Below, in pieces: positions 15,611 through 23,950 of a stretch of 64,000 nt of DNA. Origin of the DNA: JANMZO01 sp963763135 (GTDB lineage Bacteria; Actinomycetota; Acidimicrobiia; Acidimicrobiales; JANYDT01); NCBI GenBank assembly GCA_963763135.1, contig CAVXNJ010000003.1, positions 62,001 to 126,000 of the forward strand, read 5' to 3'. The notes beneath the pieces were generated by a model. The model saw only the letters and a list, made by a program, of their open reading frames with translations. It searched no databases and was not told the origin of the DNA. Position numbers and translations under genes: made by a program. Position 1 is the first letter of the stretch; the number at the start of each line of letters is the position of its first letter.

Positions 15611-18131
15611 GGCATCCCAAACTGTCCCCGCCAAAGCCAAATGTGTAGTCATTGGTGCTGGCATCGTCGGAAACTGCCTCGTCGGCCACCTGGCTGAGAT
15701 GGGTTGGACCGATATGGTCCTGATCGACAAGGGGCCGTTGCCGAACCCTGGGGGATCGACCGGTCATGCCTCGAACTTCATTTTTCCGACCGACCACAAC
15801 AAGGAAATGGCGATCCTCACGCTGGAGAGCCAGAAGCAGTACATCGAACTTGGCGTGAACGGAACCTGTGGCGGTATTGAAGTGGCCCGTGAGCCGCAGC
15901 GCCTGGAGGAGTTCAACCGTCGTATGACGTCGGCCAAGAGCTGGGGCATCGAAGCCTCGCTGCTGTCGCCGGCGGAAGTGAAGGAACTCGTTCCGTTCAT
16001 CAACGAAGACATCATCCTGGGCGGCTACTACACGCCGAGCGTTTCGGTCGTCGACTCGCTGCGCGCCGGTACGATCATGCGTGAGCGTGCCGTCGACGCC
16101 GGTACCTGCAAGGTGTTCGCGAACACCGAAGTCATGAGCCTGGAGACCGAGAACGGTACGATCAAGGCCGTCAACACCGACCGGGGTCGCATCGAAGCCG
16201 AATACGTCGTCATCGCCTGTGGCGTGTGGAGCCCCCGTATCGCCGCCATGGCCGGAGCGACGATTCCGCTCACGCCCGCAGTGCACCAGATGGCCGACGT
16301 CGGCCCGATCGAGATCCTGCAGAAGTCGGGCAAGGAAGTCGCGTATCCCATCGTCCGTGACATGGACACGTTCTGCTACGAGCGCCAGAGCACCGGCTCC
16401 ATGGAAGTCGGATCGTATGCGCACCGACCAATCCTCATGCGTGCCGACGACATCCCGTCGATCAAGGATTCCGCCCTGTCTCCGACCGAGCTTCCGCTCA
16501 CCCAGGACGACTTCGACCCGCAGATGGAGCAGGCCCTCGAGCTGATGCCCGAGATCCTCGAAACCGCCGAAATCCGCTACGCCATCAACGGCCTCCTCTC
16601 GCTCACCCCCGATGCGATGCCGGTTCTCGGCGAGACCGTCGAAGTACGCAACCTCTGGTCGGCCGCAGCCGTGTGGATCAAGGAAGGTCCCGGCATCGCC
16701 AAGCTCGTCGCCGAGTGGATGACCTACGGCTACCCCCACGTATGCGATCCGCACTCTTCAGACATCAGCCGTCTGTACCCGCACGAGCGGACGGAACACC
16801 ACATCAACGCCCGGTGCTCGGAGCACTTCAACAAGACCTACGGCATCGTCCATCCCCGTGAGCAGTGGGCCTCGGAGCGAAACATGCGCCGCTCGCCGTT
16901 CTACGCCCGTGAAGAAGCGCTCGGCGCGACATTCTTCGATGCCCGTGGATGGGAGCGTCCACAGTGGTACTCATCGAATGCGGCTCTGGTGGAGAAGTTC
17001 CCCGAGGTCTGCGTGCCGCGCGAGCACGAGTGGGACGCCCGCTGGTGGTCGCCGATCATCAACGCCGAGCACATGCAGATGCGTGAGAGCGTCGGCATGG
17101 TCGACCTCACCGCGTTCAACGAGTTCGACATCACGGGCCCCGGTGCCCTCGACTTCATGCAGAAGATGACCGTCAACAACTGCGACGTCGCCGTCGGCCG
17201 TTCGGTTTACACTCCGCTGCTCACCCCGCAGGGTGGCTTCCGCGGTGACCTCACGATCCAGCACCTCGGCACCGACCACTTCCGCATCATCACCGGTGCC
17301 TTCGACGGAGGCCGCGACAACTACTGGTTCCAGCGGCACATGCCAACCGACGGTTCGGTGCGCTTCGAAGATAAGTCGTCGTCGATCTGCACCATCGGTG
17401 TTTGGGGCCCCAACGCCCGCAAGGTCATGTCGAAGATCGCCGAAGGCGACCTCTCCAACGAGGGCTTCCCTTACGGTGCCGTGAAGGAAGTGCTGATCGA
17501 CGGCATTCCGTGCATCATGTTCCGCATCTCCTACGTCGGTGAACTCGGCTGGGAGATCTACACCAAGATGGAACACGGCCTCCGTCTGTGGGACACCATC
17601 GCCGAAGCCGGCAAGGAATTCGAGATCATCCCCGTCGGCATTGGCGTCTACGCCGTCACCGGTCGTATCGAGAAGGGCTACCGCCTCATGGGCGCCGAGC
17701 TCGAGAGCGAGTACAACCCGGTGGAAGCCGGCCTCGACCGCCCGAAGGTCAAGTCGGCCGACTTCATCGGCAAGGAGGCCTACCTCAAGGCCCGTGAAGA
17801 GGGCGCTTGCGCGAAGCTCTGTACGCTTACGATCACCAGCCACAAGTCGGCATCGGGCATCAACCGGTTCCCGACAGGTGGCAACGAGCCGATCCTCACC
17901 GTCGACGGTGAGCGCATCGTCGACGCCAAGGGCCGCGTTTCGCGTGTGACCACCGCCGGCGCCGCCCCGTCGCTCGGTTCCTACATTCTGCTGGCCTACC
18001 TGCCGACCGAACACGCCGTTGAAGGCAAGGAACTCCGCGTCATGTACATGAACGAGCTTTATCCCGTCGTCGTGTCCCGCGTCGGCAGCCAGCCGCTGTT
18101 CGACCCGACCGACGCGCGGATGAAGCAGTAG
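15600..18131 (+). CDS. Dimethylglycine/sarcosine dehydrogenase-like FAD enzyme with GCV_T domain
   Basis: The 843-residue protein has the DMGDH layout. An N-terminal DAO-type FAD domain with VVIGAGIVGNCLVGHL near residue 20 is followed by a linker domain, and a C-terminal aminomethyltransferase (GCV_T) folate domain runs from about residue 480 and includes FRISYVGELGWEIY. It would oxidatively demethylate an N-methyl amine, pass formaldehyde to THF and give electrons to ETF, encoded immediately downstream. Where the usual family motif is GSTWHAAG, this protein has GSTGHASNF, so the His for covalent FAD is kept but the Trp is not. The substrate may therefore differ from dimethylglycine. ATG 15600 is needed to include the FAD motif. 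Confidence 0.85.
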   Translation: MSDTASQTVPAKAKCVVIGAGIVGNCLVGHLAEMGWTDMVLIDKGPLPNPGGSTGHASNFIFPTDHNKEMAILTLESQKQYIELGVNGTCGGIEVAREPQRLEEFNRRMTSAKSWGIEASLLSPAEVKELVPFINEDIILGGYYTPSVSVVDSLRAGTIMRERAVDAGTCKVFANTEVMSLETENGTIKAVNTDRGRIEAEYVVIACGVWSPRIAAMAGATIPLTPAVHQMADVGPIEILQKSGKEVAYPIVRDMDTFCYERQSTGSMEVGSYAHRPILMRADDIPSIKDSALSPTELPLTQDDFDPQMEQALELMPEILETAEIRYAINGLLSLTPDAMPVLGETVEVRNLWSAAAVWIKEGPGIAKLVAEWMTYGYPHVCDPHSSDISRLYPHERTEHHINARCSEHFNKTYGIVHPREQWASERNMRRSPFYAREEALGATFFDARGWERPQWYSSNAALVEKFPEVCVPREHEWDARWWSPIINAEHMQMRESVGMVDLTAFNEFDITGPGALDFMQKMTVNNCDVAVGRSVYTPLLTPQGGFRGDLTIQHLGTDHFRIITGAFDGGRDNYWFQRHMPTDGSVRFEDKSSSICTIGVWGPNARKVMSKIAEGDLSNEGFPYGAVKEVLIDGIPCIMFRISYVGELGWEIYTKMEHGLRLWDTIAEAGKEFEIIPVGIGVYAVTGRIEKGYRLMGAELESEYNPVEAGLDRPKVKSADFIGKEAYLKAREEGACAKLCTLTITSHKSASGINRFPTGGNEPILTVDGERIVDAKGRVSRVTTAGAAPSLGSYILLAYLPTEHAVEGKELRVMYMNELYPVVVSRVGSQPLFDPTDARMKQ

Positions 18132-18145
18132 TCGCAGCATCTCTG

Positions 18146-18194
18146 CCGGTTTGAAGGGTACCTGTGAACTATTCACACCTACCCTTCAAACCGG
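18146..18194 (+). terminator. Long 23-bp hairpin, repeated element
   Basis: Arms 18146-18168 and 18172-18194 pair over 23 positions with two adjacent mismatches (CC at 18161-18162) and a 3-nt loop. The right arm shares TTCACACCTACCCTT exactly with the hairpin at 476-508. It separates the flavoprotein gene from etfB. There is no T-run, so termination with attenuation of etf is likely but not certain. Confidence 0.65.
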
Positions 18195-18239
18195 AGTCCA
18201 CTCTCAGCGGTAAATGAACATTTAGTAAGTGAGCATATT

Positions 18240-19031
18240 GTGCGCATTCTTGTCTGTGTGAAGCGGGTCCCGGCTCCGGGCGCCCGAATCAACGTCACCC
18301 CCGACGGGTTGGCCGTCGACACCGCGTTCCTCGGTTTCACGATGAGCCCCCACGAAGAATGCGCGGTGGAAGAAGCCATTCGCCAGGTGGAACAGCACGG
18401 GGGAGAGGCCACCGTGCTGACCCTCGGTCCGTCCGAGGCCGATGAACAGGTCCGCTACGCGGCCAGCCTCGGCGTGCAGAAGGCCGTTCTTCTGCCAACC
18501 GACGGAAGCGACTGGGATCCCCAGCGCACCGCCCGGGCCATCACCGAAGCGATCCAGAAGCTGGAATCGGTCGACGGTCCCTTTGATCTCATCCTGTTCG
18601 GCAACGAATCAGCCGACTCCGGTGGTTTCCAGGTTGGCGTGAGGACCGCGGTGGCCCTTGGCCGTCCGATGGTCAACGGCATCAAGGCCATTGCCGCGTC
18701 GCCGTCCGACGCTGTCGTCGAAGCGCGTCGGGAAAGCGAAGCCGGCATGGAGGTCTACAAGCTCGCCATGCCCGCTGTCGTCGGGGTGAAGGAAGGTATC
18801 AACCTTCCGCGCTACCCGACGATGAAGGGTCGGCTCGCGTCGAAAAAGGTAAGTGTCGATACATTCGACTCGACTGCGGAGATCGGTCGCCAGAAGCTGG
18901 TCGAGCTGTACCAGGCTGCCGAAAAGGCGTCATCGACCGTGATCCTCGGCAAGGGCCCCGATGCTGCGGCTGCTGTTGTCGATTTGTTGGAAGAACTTGG
19001 CGTGCTCAACGCTGGAAAGGCCGGTGCCTGA
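18240..19031 (+). CDS. etfB: Electron transfer flavoprotein beta subunit
   Basis: The 263-residue protein has the ETF beta layout: N-terminal ILVCVKRVPAPGARINVTPD, the conserved MSPHEECAVEEAIRQVE helix, and VGVKEGINLPRYPTMKGRLA with the loop that docks onto dehydrogenases. It starts with GTG 18240 and overlaps etfA by one base. In this setting it would take electrons from the DMGDH-like enzymes at 15600 and 49500 and pass them to ETF-quinone oxidoreductase. A small inverted repeat AAATG-AA-CATTT lies at 18212-18223 upstream, in an AT-rich stretch that may be the promoter. Confidence 0.95.
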   Translation: MRILVCVKRVPAPGARINVTPDGLAVDTAFLGFTMSPHEECAVEEAIRQVEQHGGEATVLTLGPSEADEQVRYAASLGVQKAVLLPTDGSDWDPQRTARAITEAIQKLESVDGPFDLILFGNESADSGGFQVGVRTAVALGRPMVNGIKAIAASPSDAVVEARRESEAGMEVYKLAMPAVVGVKEGINLPRYPTMKGRLASKKVSVDTFDSTAEIGRQKLVELYQAAEKASSTVILGKGPDAAAAVVDLLEELGVLNAGKAGA

Positions 19032-20014
19032 TGTTGCTCGTCATCGCTGAACACGACCGCGGTGCGCTTTCGGGCGCCACGCTCGAAGCTCTGACCTTCG
19101 GTCGTTCGCTGGCCGAGAAGCTGGGCCAACCGCTAGGTGCGCTTACCATCGGTGCCAACGGCGACGATCTGGCCGTCGACCTCGCCCTCTACGGCGCCAC
19201 CGTTGTTCACCAGGCCCACCACGACGCCCTGAACGACTACGGCCCGGAGACGTGGGGCGCTACCGTTGCGGCTGCCATCGCGGCGCTGAACCCGTTCGCC
19301 GTGCTCGTGTGCGGAACCGACCGTGGGAACGAAGTTCTGGCCCAAGCCGCGGCGCGACTCGACCTGCCGATGGTGGCCAACTGCACCGATGTGGACCCGT
19401 CGACCGAGCGGGGCGGGGAGTGGAAGGTCACCCGCGTCCGCTGGGGTGGCTCGCTTATGGAGCGCGCCGTCGTGGCCTCCGACATCGTGTTGTTCTCGGT
19501 GGCGCACCACGCAGTTGCCGCGGAGCCGCTTGCCGCAGCAGTGGCCAGCACCTCGACGCCCTTCACCCCGGAACTCGATCCATCGCTCACCCGCACCGTC
19601 GTCGCCGAGCGGGTCACGCGTGAGGCCGGAGTGACCCTGTCGACGGCACCGGTGGTTGTCGGCGGCGGCCGTGGCGTGGGTTCGCCCGAAGGCTTCGCGC
19701 CGCTCACCGAGCTCGCCGGCCTGCTTGGCGGCGTCGTCGGATGTTCGTGGGCCGTGACCAACAGCGGTTGGCGTAACCACACCGACCAGGTCGGTCAGAC
19801 CGGCACCCGGATCGCCCCCGACATCTACATCGCTTGTGGTATCTCGGGAGCGATACAGCACTGGGTCGGCGCCATGGCGTCGAAGAAGATCCTGGCAATC
19901 AACACCGATCCCGAAGCGAACATGGTCAGCCGTGCCGACTATGCCGTTATCGGCGACCTTCACCAGGTCGTGCCGGCCATCAGCGCCGAAATCCGCCGCC
20001 GCGCCGGGGCGTAG
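19031..20014 (+). CDS. etfA: Electron transfer flavoprotein alpha subunit
   Basis: This is the FAD-binding ETF subunit, 327 residues. The C-terminal domain shows the family signature: VVVGGGRGVGSPEGFAPLTE, DQVGQTGTRIAPDIYIACGI, SGAIQHWVGAMASKKILAIN and NTDPEANMVSRADYAVIGDL. Its ATG overlaps the etfB stop (TGATG), so the subunits are translationally coupled in equal amounts. The segment after GCSWAVTNSGW reads RNHTDQVGQTG, slightly different from the usual DAGWxPxxxQVGQTG, which is minor. Confidence 0.95.
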   Translation: MLLVIAEHDRGALSGATLEALTFGRSLAEKLGQPLGALTIGANGDDLAVDLALYGATVVHQAHHDALNDYGPETWGATVAAAIAALNPFAVLVCGTDRGNEVLAQAAARLDLPMVANCTDVDPSTERGGEWKVTRVRWGGSLMERAVVASDIVLFSVAHHAVAAEPLAAAVASTSTPFTPELDPSLTRTVVAERVTREAGVTLSTAPVVVGGGRGVGSPEGFAPLTELAGLLGGVVGCSWAVTNSGWRNHTDQVGQTGTRIAPDIYIACGISGAIQHWVGAMASKKILAINTDPEANMVSRADYAVIGDLHQVVPAISAEIRRRAGA

Positions 20015-20059
20015 CCACCACCCTCGTTCTTCTGCCGGCCGGCGCTAACGTGCGTTGGC

Positions 20060-20518
20060 ATGCGAATCGTCCAGGTCGGAACGCAACCCGTTGCCGTAGT
20101 TGCGATAGGTGTTCAGGCACAGGGCATCATCGCCATCGGACCGCTGGCCAACGGCGTAATTGCGATCGGTCAGCTGGCGACCGGCGTGGTGGCGATCGGC
20201 CAACTCTCGCTAGGCCTACTTAGTGTCGGCCAACTTGCCCTGTCGCCGATCTGGGCGGTTGGCATGCTGGGGATCGCGCCACTTTCGGGCGGAGGGCTGC
20301 TTATGCTTACGCCGCTCGGCACCGTCCCGATCGGCGGACTGATCAGGGGCCGCCCCAGGCTGGTCCGGGGCAGGCGCAGCACCAGCGCCATCGTATGGGC
20401 CGTGTTGATCGCGGCCGTGGCCGCGGTGGCGTGGTGGTTTGGCGGCGCCGTGCCGTTGATCGACGTCCTCACCCGAGTAGGCGGTGTCTTCCGGTCCCGC
20501 CCGCACGTCCTCGGCTGA
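20060..20518 (+). CDS. Small membrane protein with tandem decapeptide repeats
   Basis: I do not recognise a named family. The 152-residue protein begins with four to five imperfect ten-residue repeats of the form GxxAIGQLxx (GIIAIGPLAN, GVIAIGQLAT, GVVAIGQLSL, GLLSVGQLAL). A glycine-rich hydrophobic stretch, a basic loop (RGRPRLVRGRRSTS) and one clear transmembrane helix (AIVWAVLIAAVAAVAWWFGG) follow. The repeats could form a beta-solenoid or a membrane-embedded sheet. It stands alone between etfA and the P-type ATPase gene, 45 nt after etfA. Confidence 0.65.
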   Translation: MRIVQVGTQPVAVVAIGVQAQGIIAIGPLANGVIAIGQLATGVVAIGQLSLGLLSVGQLALSPIWAVGMLGIAPLSGGGLLMLTPLGTVPIGGLIRGRPRLVRGRRSTSAIVWAVLIAAVAAVAWWFGGAVPLIDVLTRVGGVFRSRPHVLG

Positions 20519-20611
20519 TCCCGAAGGCTTTCGATCTCTCGGTCATGACGGCGATGTGGCTGAGGCCGTTGGACCCTAGCGTCGACCGATCGGACGTGGT
20601 GTGGTGGACCT

Positions 20612-23206
20612 ATGGGGAACGACACCGTTCGGTTGGTCGGTCCAGCTGTCGGGCTGACGGTCGAGGCGGCGGACGAGCGACTCCGGCGAGATGGGCCGAA
20701 CCGGCTGCCCGAGCCGAAACGCCCCTCAGGAGTGCGGCGCTTCGTTGGAGAACTGGTTCACTTCTTCGCCCTGATGCTCTGGGCGGCGAGTGTCCTCGCG
20801 TACATCGCAGGAATGCCGGCACTCGCTTTCGCAATCGGCGGAGTGATCGTTGTGAACGCGCTCTTCGCATTCGTGCAGGAGCACCGGGCCGATCAGGCGG
20901 CGGCGCGATTGCGGAATCTCCTACCAGCTCAGGTGACGGTTCGACGAGGAGGCGGCCCCGTTTTCGTCGACGCGGTCGATGTCGTGGTCGACGACCTGCT
21001 CCTGTTGGAGGCGGGGGATCGGGTCCCGGCTGATGCTCAGGTGGTCATGGCGAGTTGTCTGCTCGTGGACACGTCGCTGCTTACCGGCGAGAGCGTGCCG
21101 ACCTCGGTGGTCCGAGACGATCCGATGTTCGCAGGAACGTTCGTGGTCGAAGGGTCGGCTGAGGCGATTGTCACCGCCATCGGAACGCAAACGCGGCTGG
21201 CGAGTATCGCAGCACTGACCACGTCGTCGCCCAAGCCGGTTACTCCGTTGACCGTCGGTCTGCAGGAGGTCGTGCGGACGATAGCCGTGGTCGCGGTCGG
21301 AGTCGGCCTCTTCTTTTTCGGAATCGCCCTGCTTTTGGGCAACGCGGCGTCCGACGGATTCGTGTTCGCGATCGGCGTGACCGTGGCACTGGTACCCGAG
21401 GCTCTCCTGCCGACAGTGACGCTTTCCCTGGCGTGGGGAGCTGAGCGGATGGCCGATCGGCAGGTGTTGGTTCGAAACCTCGAGGCGGTGGAGACACTCG
21501 GATCGACGACGTTCATCTGTACCGACAAAACAGGCACCCTGACAATGAATCAGATGACGGTGCGGTCAGCGTGGACGCCGTCAGGTTCAGCCCAGGTCGA
21601 TGGGCTCGGGTACGGGCCGGTGGCCGACGTCGTCGTAACGGGTGATCGCACGGACCTTGAACGAATGGCCCTGGCCGGTACGCGGTGCTCAGCGGGACGG
21701 GTGTCACAGAAGGATGGCAACTGGGTCGCGCATGGTGATCCGACCGAGGCCGCAGTCGATGCGTTCGCTCGTCGCCTCGGCATCGACACCGACGCTGACC
21801 GGGTCGCTCGGGTTGAAATGATCCGGTTCCCGTTCGACCACCGCCGACGGCGAATGTCGGTGGTGGTCGCCGACGAAGTGCTCGTGAAGGGTGCGCCCGA
21901 GGGCGTGCTCCCTCTCTGCCGCGATGCGCACCTGGCAGCTGCGCCGCTCGACGCTATGACCAAACTGGGCTTACGCGTGTTGGCCATCGCCGTTCGTCCA
22001 CTCGCGAGCGGTGAGCAGCTGCATAGCGACGAAGAGGCCGAAAGGAACCTTGAGTTGCTCGGCCTGGTCGGAATGGAGGATCCGCCACGACCGGATGTGC
22101 ACGAGGCGATCAATGCGTGTCGCCGTGCTCACGTGAAGCTGGCGATGGTGACGGGCGACCATCCCGACACTGCCGCGGCGGTGGCAACGCACGTCGGACT
22201 GCGGAGCGACGATGGTGTCGTCACCACCGGTGCTGAACTGCCAGGCGACGACGACGAACTCGTCGCGCTGCTTGAGCGTGACGGTGTCGTGATCGCCCGG
22301 GTGTCGCCCGAGGACAAGGTGCGCATCGCTGTGGCGTTGCGTACGCACGGCCATGTCGTCGCCATGACGGGTGATGGTGTGAACGACGCACCCGCATTGC
22401 ACGAGGCGAACATCGGCATCGCCATGGGCGCGTCGGGCACCGACGTGGCGCGCGCCGCAGCGGATCTCGTACTTCTCGACGACCATTTCAGCAGCATCGT
22501 CGCCGGTATTGAACAGGGGCGTGCGACGTATGTGAACATTCGACGGTTCCTCACCTATCACCTCACCGACAACGTCGCTGAGCTGATGCCCTTCGTGGTC
22601 TGGATGATGTCGGGAGGACGCTTTCCGTTGGCCCTCGGCGTACTCCAGATCCTTGCTCTTGACATCGGCACCGACACGTTGTCGGCCGTAGCGTTGGGAG
22701 CGGAACCGCCGAGCGCGAGCCTGCTGAATGGGCCACCGGTCTCAGGTAAGTTGATGAATCGTACCGTGGTCGTACGGGCCTTCGGCATCCTCGGTCCCAC
22801 GGTGGCGATGGCGTCAATGGCCGCGTTTGTGGTTTCGATGCTCGCCCTGGGCTGGGGGCGCGGGCAGCCTTGGCCCAACGAGGCAGGCTTGGCCGCGGCT
22901 TCGGGCGCGACGTTCATAGCAATCGTCCTGGCCCAGACCGCCAACGCGTTTGCGTGCCGAAGCTCAACTCGGCGACCCGATCAGTTGGGCTGGACGAGCA
23001 ACCGGCTTCTGTTGATAACCGCGAGCCTGGAGCTAGTTTTTGCAGTCTCGGTGTTGCTCGTGCGACCGTTTGCCCGGGTACTCGATCACGCAAATCCGCC
23101 GTTTTGGGGCTGGGTCGTTGCGCTCCTGTCGATGCCTCTACTGCTAGCCGTCGACGCGCTAGACAAGCGCCGACGCCGAGCGTCGAAGCGTGACGCCGGC
23201 CGGTAG
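20612..23206 (+). CDS. P-type cation-transporting ATPase
   Basis: The 864-residue protein has all P-type ATPase elements: the actuator TGES near residue 158, TM4 with VPEALLP, the phosphorylation site DKTGTLTMNQMTV near 304, KGAPEGVLPLC in the nucleotide domain, and MTGDGVNDAPALHEANIGIA near 586 in the P domain. Pairs of membrane helices flank these and six C-terminal ones follow. It looks like a P2 (Ca/Mg/Na-like) enzyme, but the TM4 PEALLP differs from the PEGLP of typical Ca2+ pumps, so the ion cannot be called. No metal-binding N-terminal domain is present. It is close to the small downstream ORF but has no linked regulator. Confidence 0.9.
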   Translation: MGNDTVRLVGPAVGLTVEAADERLRRDGPNRLPEPKRPSGVRRFVGELVHFFALMLWAASVLAYIAGMPALAFAIGGVIVVNALFAFVQEHRADQAAARLRNLLPAQVTVRRGGGPVFVDAVDVVVDDLLLLEAGDRVPADAQVVMASCLLVDTSLLTGESVPTSVVRDDPMFAGTFVVEGSAEAIVTAIGTQTRLASIAALTTSSPKPVTPLTVGLQEVVRTIAVVAVGVGLFFFGIALLLGNAASDGFVFAIGVTVALVPEALLPTVTLSLAWGAERMADRQVLVRNLEAVETLGSTTFICTDKTGTLTMNQMTVRSAWTPSGSAQVDGLGYGPVADVVVTGDRTDLERMALAGTRCSAGRVSQKDGNWVAHGDPTEAAVDAFARRLGIDTDADRVARVEMIRFPFDHRRRRMSVVVADEVLVKGAPEGVLPLCRDAHLAAAPLDAMTKLGLRVLAIAVRPLASGEQLHSDEEAERNLELLGLVGMEDPPRPDVHEAINACRRAHVKLAMVTGDHPDTAAAVATHVGLRSDDGVVTTGAELPGDDDELVALLERDGVVIARVSPEDKVRIAVALRTHGHVVAMTGDGVNDAPALHEANIGIAMGASGTDVARAAADLVLLDDHFSSIVAGIEQGRATYVNIRRFLTYHLTDNVAELMPFVVWMMSGGRFPLALGVLQILALDIGTDTLSAVALGAEPPSASLLNGPPVSGKLMNRTVVVRAFGILGPTVAMASMAAFVVSMLALGWGRGQPWPNEAGLAAASGATFIAIVLAQTANAFACRSSTRRPDQLGWTSNRLLLITASLELVFAVSVLLVRPFARVLDHANPPFWGWVVALLSMPLLLAVDALDKRRRRASKRDAGR

Positions 23207-23216
23207 CGTGGTGGAC

Positions 23217-23504
23217 ATGATTGAGATCGTGACGTACCGACTGCGCGACGGTGCCAACCCCGAGAAGTTCAAGGCACTCGACGAACAACTCCAAACTGAG
23301 TTCTTCTATCAGCAACCCGGCATACAACGTCGAACGACGGCACAGTCGTCGGACGGAACATATGTGTCCATAACACATTGGGAGTCTGCTCCAGCCGCCG
23401 ACGCGGCCGAGGCGAAGACCCTCGAGGCGAACGAATACACGCGCGCCCTCACGGAGCTCCTCGATCCCGCCAGTATCCAGGCGCGCCGCTACGAGACGCT
23501 GTAA
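23217..23504 (+). CDS. Small ABM-like (dimeric alpha/beta barrel) protein
   Basis: The 95-residue protein reads as a ferredoxin-like alpha/beta fold: strand IEIVTYRLRDG, helix PEKFKALDEQLQTEFF, then GIQRRTTAQSSDGTYVSITHW and a final helix. This resembles antibiotic-biosynthesis-monooxygenase or Dabb-type domains, mostly from pattern and length. ATG 23217 is preferred because it avoids overlap with the ATPase gene; an in-frame earlier start at 23190 exists. Function is unknown. Confidence 0.6.
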   Translation: MIEIVTYRLRDGANPEKFKALDEQLQTEFFYQQPGIQRRTTAQSSDGTYVSITHWESAPAADAAEAKTLEANEYTRALTELLDPASIQARRYETL

Positions 23505-23516
23505 GCGGCAGCGTCT
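23494..23516. terminator. Short hairpin between convergent genes
   Basis: AGACGCTG (23494-23501) pairs exactly with CAGCGTCT (23509-23516) across a 7-nt loop. It overlaps the stop codon of the plus gene and reaches the end of the minus gene. There is no T-run. It may be a weak two-way terminator. Confidence 0.4.
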
Positions 23517-23868
23517 ACTGCTGCACCAACGTCAGTGGATTGCCCTCAGGGTCGGTGATCGCCGCGAGACTTGCTCCGCCGGGAATGTCGAGGCGCTCCA
23601 TCACCACCGTGCCGCCGAGCTCAACGGCCTTGGTGACTGACTCGGCCAGATCACGGACCTGCACGTACAGCGTGACGCCACTTCGGGTGCTTCGACGGAT
23701 ATGACCACCGGGTCCGGCTTCCGGGGCGCCCAGGCCCGCTTTGAAACTCATGATCGGACCGTCGCCGATATCCCATGAGAAAAGCTCGGCATAGAACGAG
23801 CGCTGACGTTCGGGGTCGAGCGCCTCGATCTCAAAGTGCACTACCGGTCGAGCCCAGTTGTTGGTCAT
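23515..23868 (-). CDS. VOC (glyoxalase/bleomycin-resistance) family protein
   Basis: This 117-residue single-module VOC protein shows WARPVVHFEIEALDPERQRS (first beta-alpha-beta with the metal-type His), FYAELFSWDIGDG, and the second half with TLYVQVRDLAESVTKAVELG and a closing TDPEGNPLTLVQQ. Such proteins dimerise to form a metal site; the closing Glu is present. The substrate is unknown. I start at ATG 23868; the frame extends nine codons upstream without support. It diverges from the zinc transporter operon. Confidence 0.82.
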   Translation of the reverse strand: MTNNWARPVVHFEIEALDPERQRSFYAELFSWDIGDGPIMSFKAGLGAPEAGPGGHIRRSTRSGVTLYVQVRDLAESVTKAVELGGTVVMERLDIPGGASLAAITDPEGNPLTLVQQ

Positions 23869-23917
23869 GTTTTTGAATCTATGCGGCGGGAGCACTCGTG
23901 AGCGGATGCGCTACAGT

Positions 23918-23936
23918 AAAGAGAATCATTCTCAGT
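23918..23936 (+). promoter_or_regulatory. Zur/FurB-type operator
   Basis: GAGAATCATTCTC at 23921-23933 is a perfect 13-nt palindrome centred on C 23927, embedded in an AT-rich stretch and about 17 nt upstream of the znuA start. It matches the core of actinobacterial Zur boxes (GAAAATCATTTTC type). An AAGGAG ribosome site lies just downstream at 23940-23945. Zinc-dependent repression of znuACB is the expected effect. Confidence 0.8.
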
Positions 23937-23950
23937 AACAAGGAGCCATC

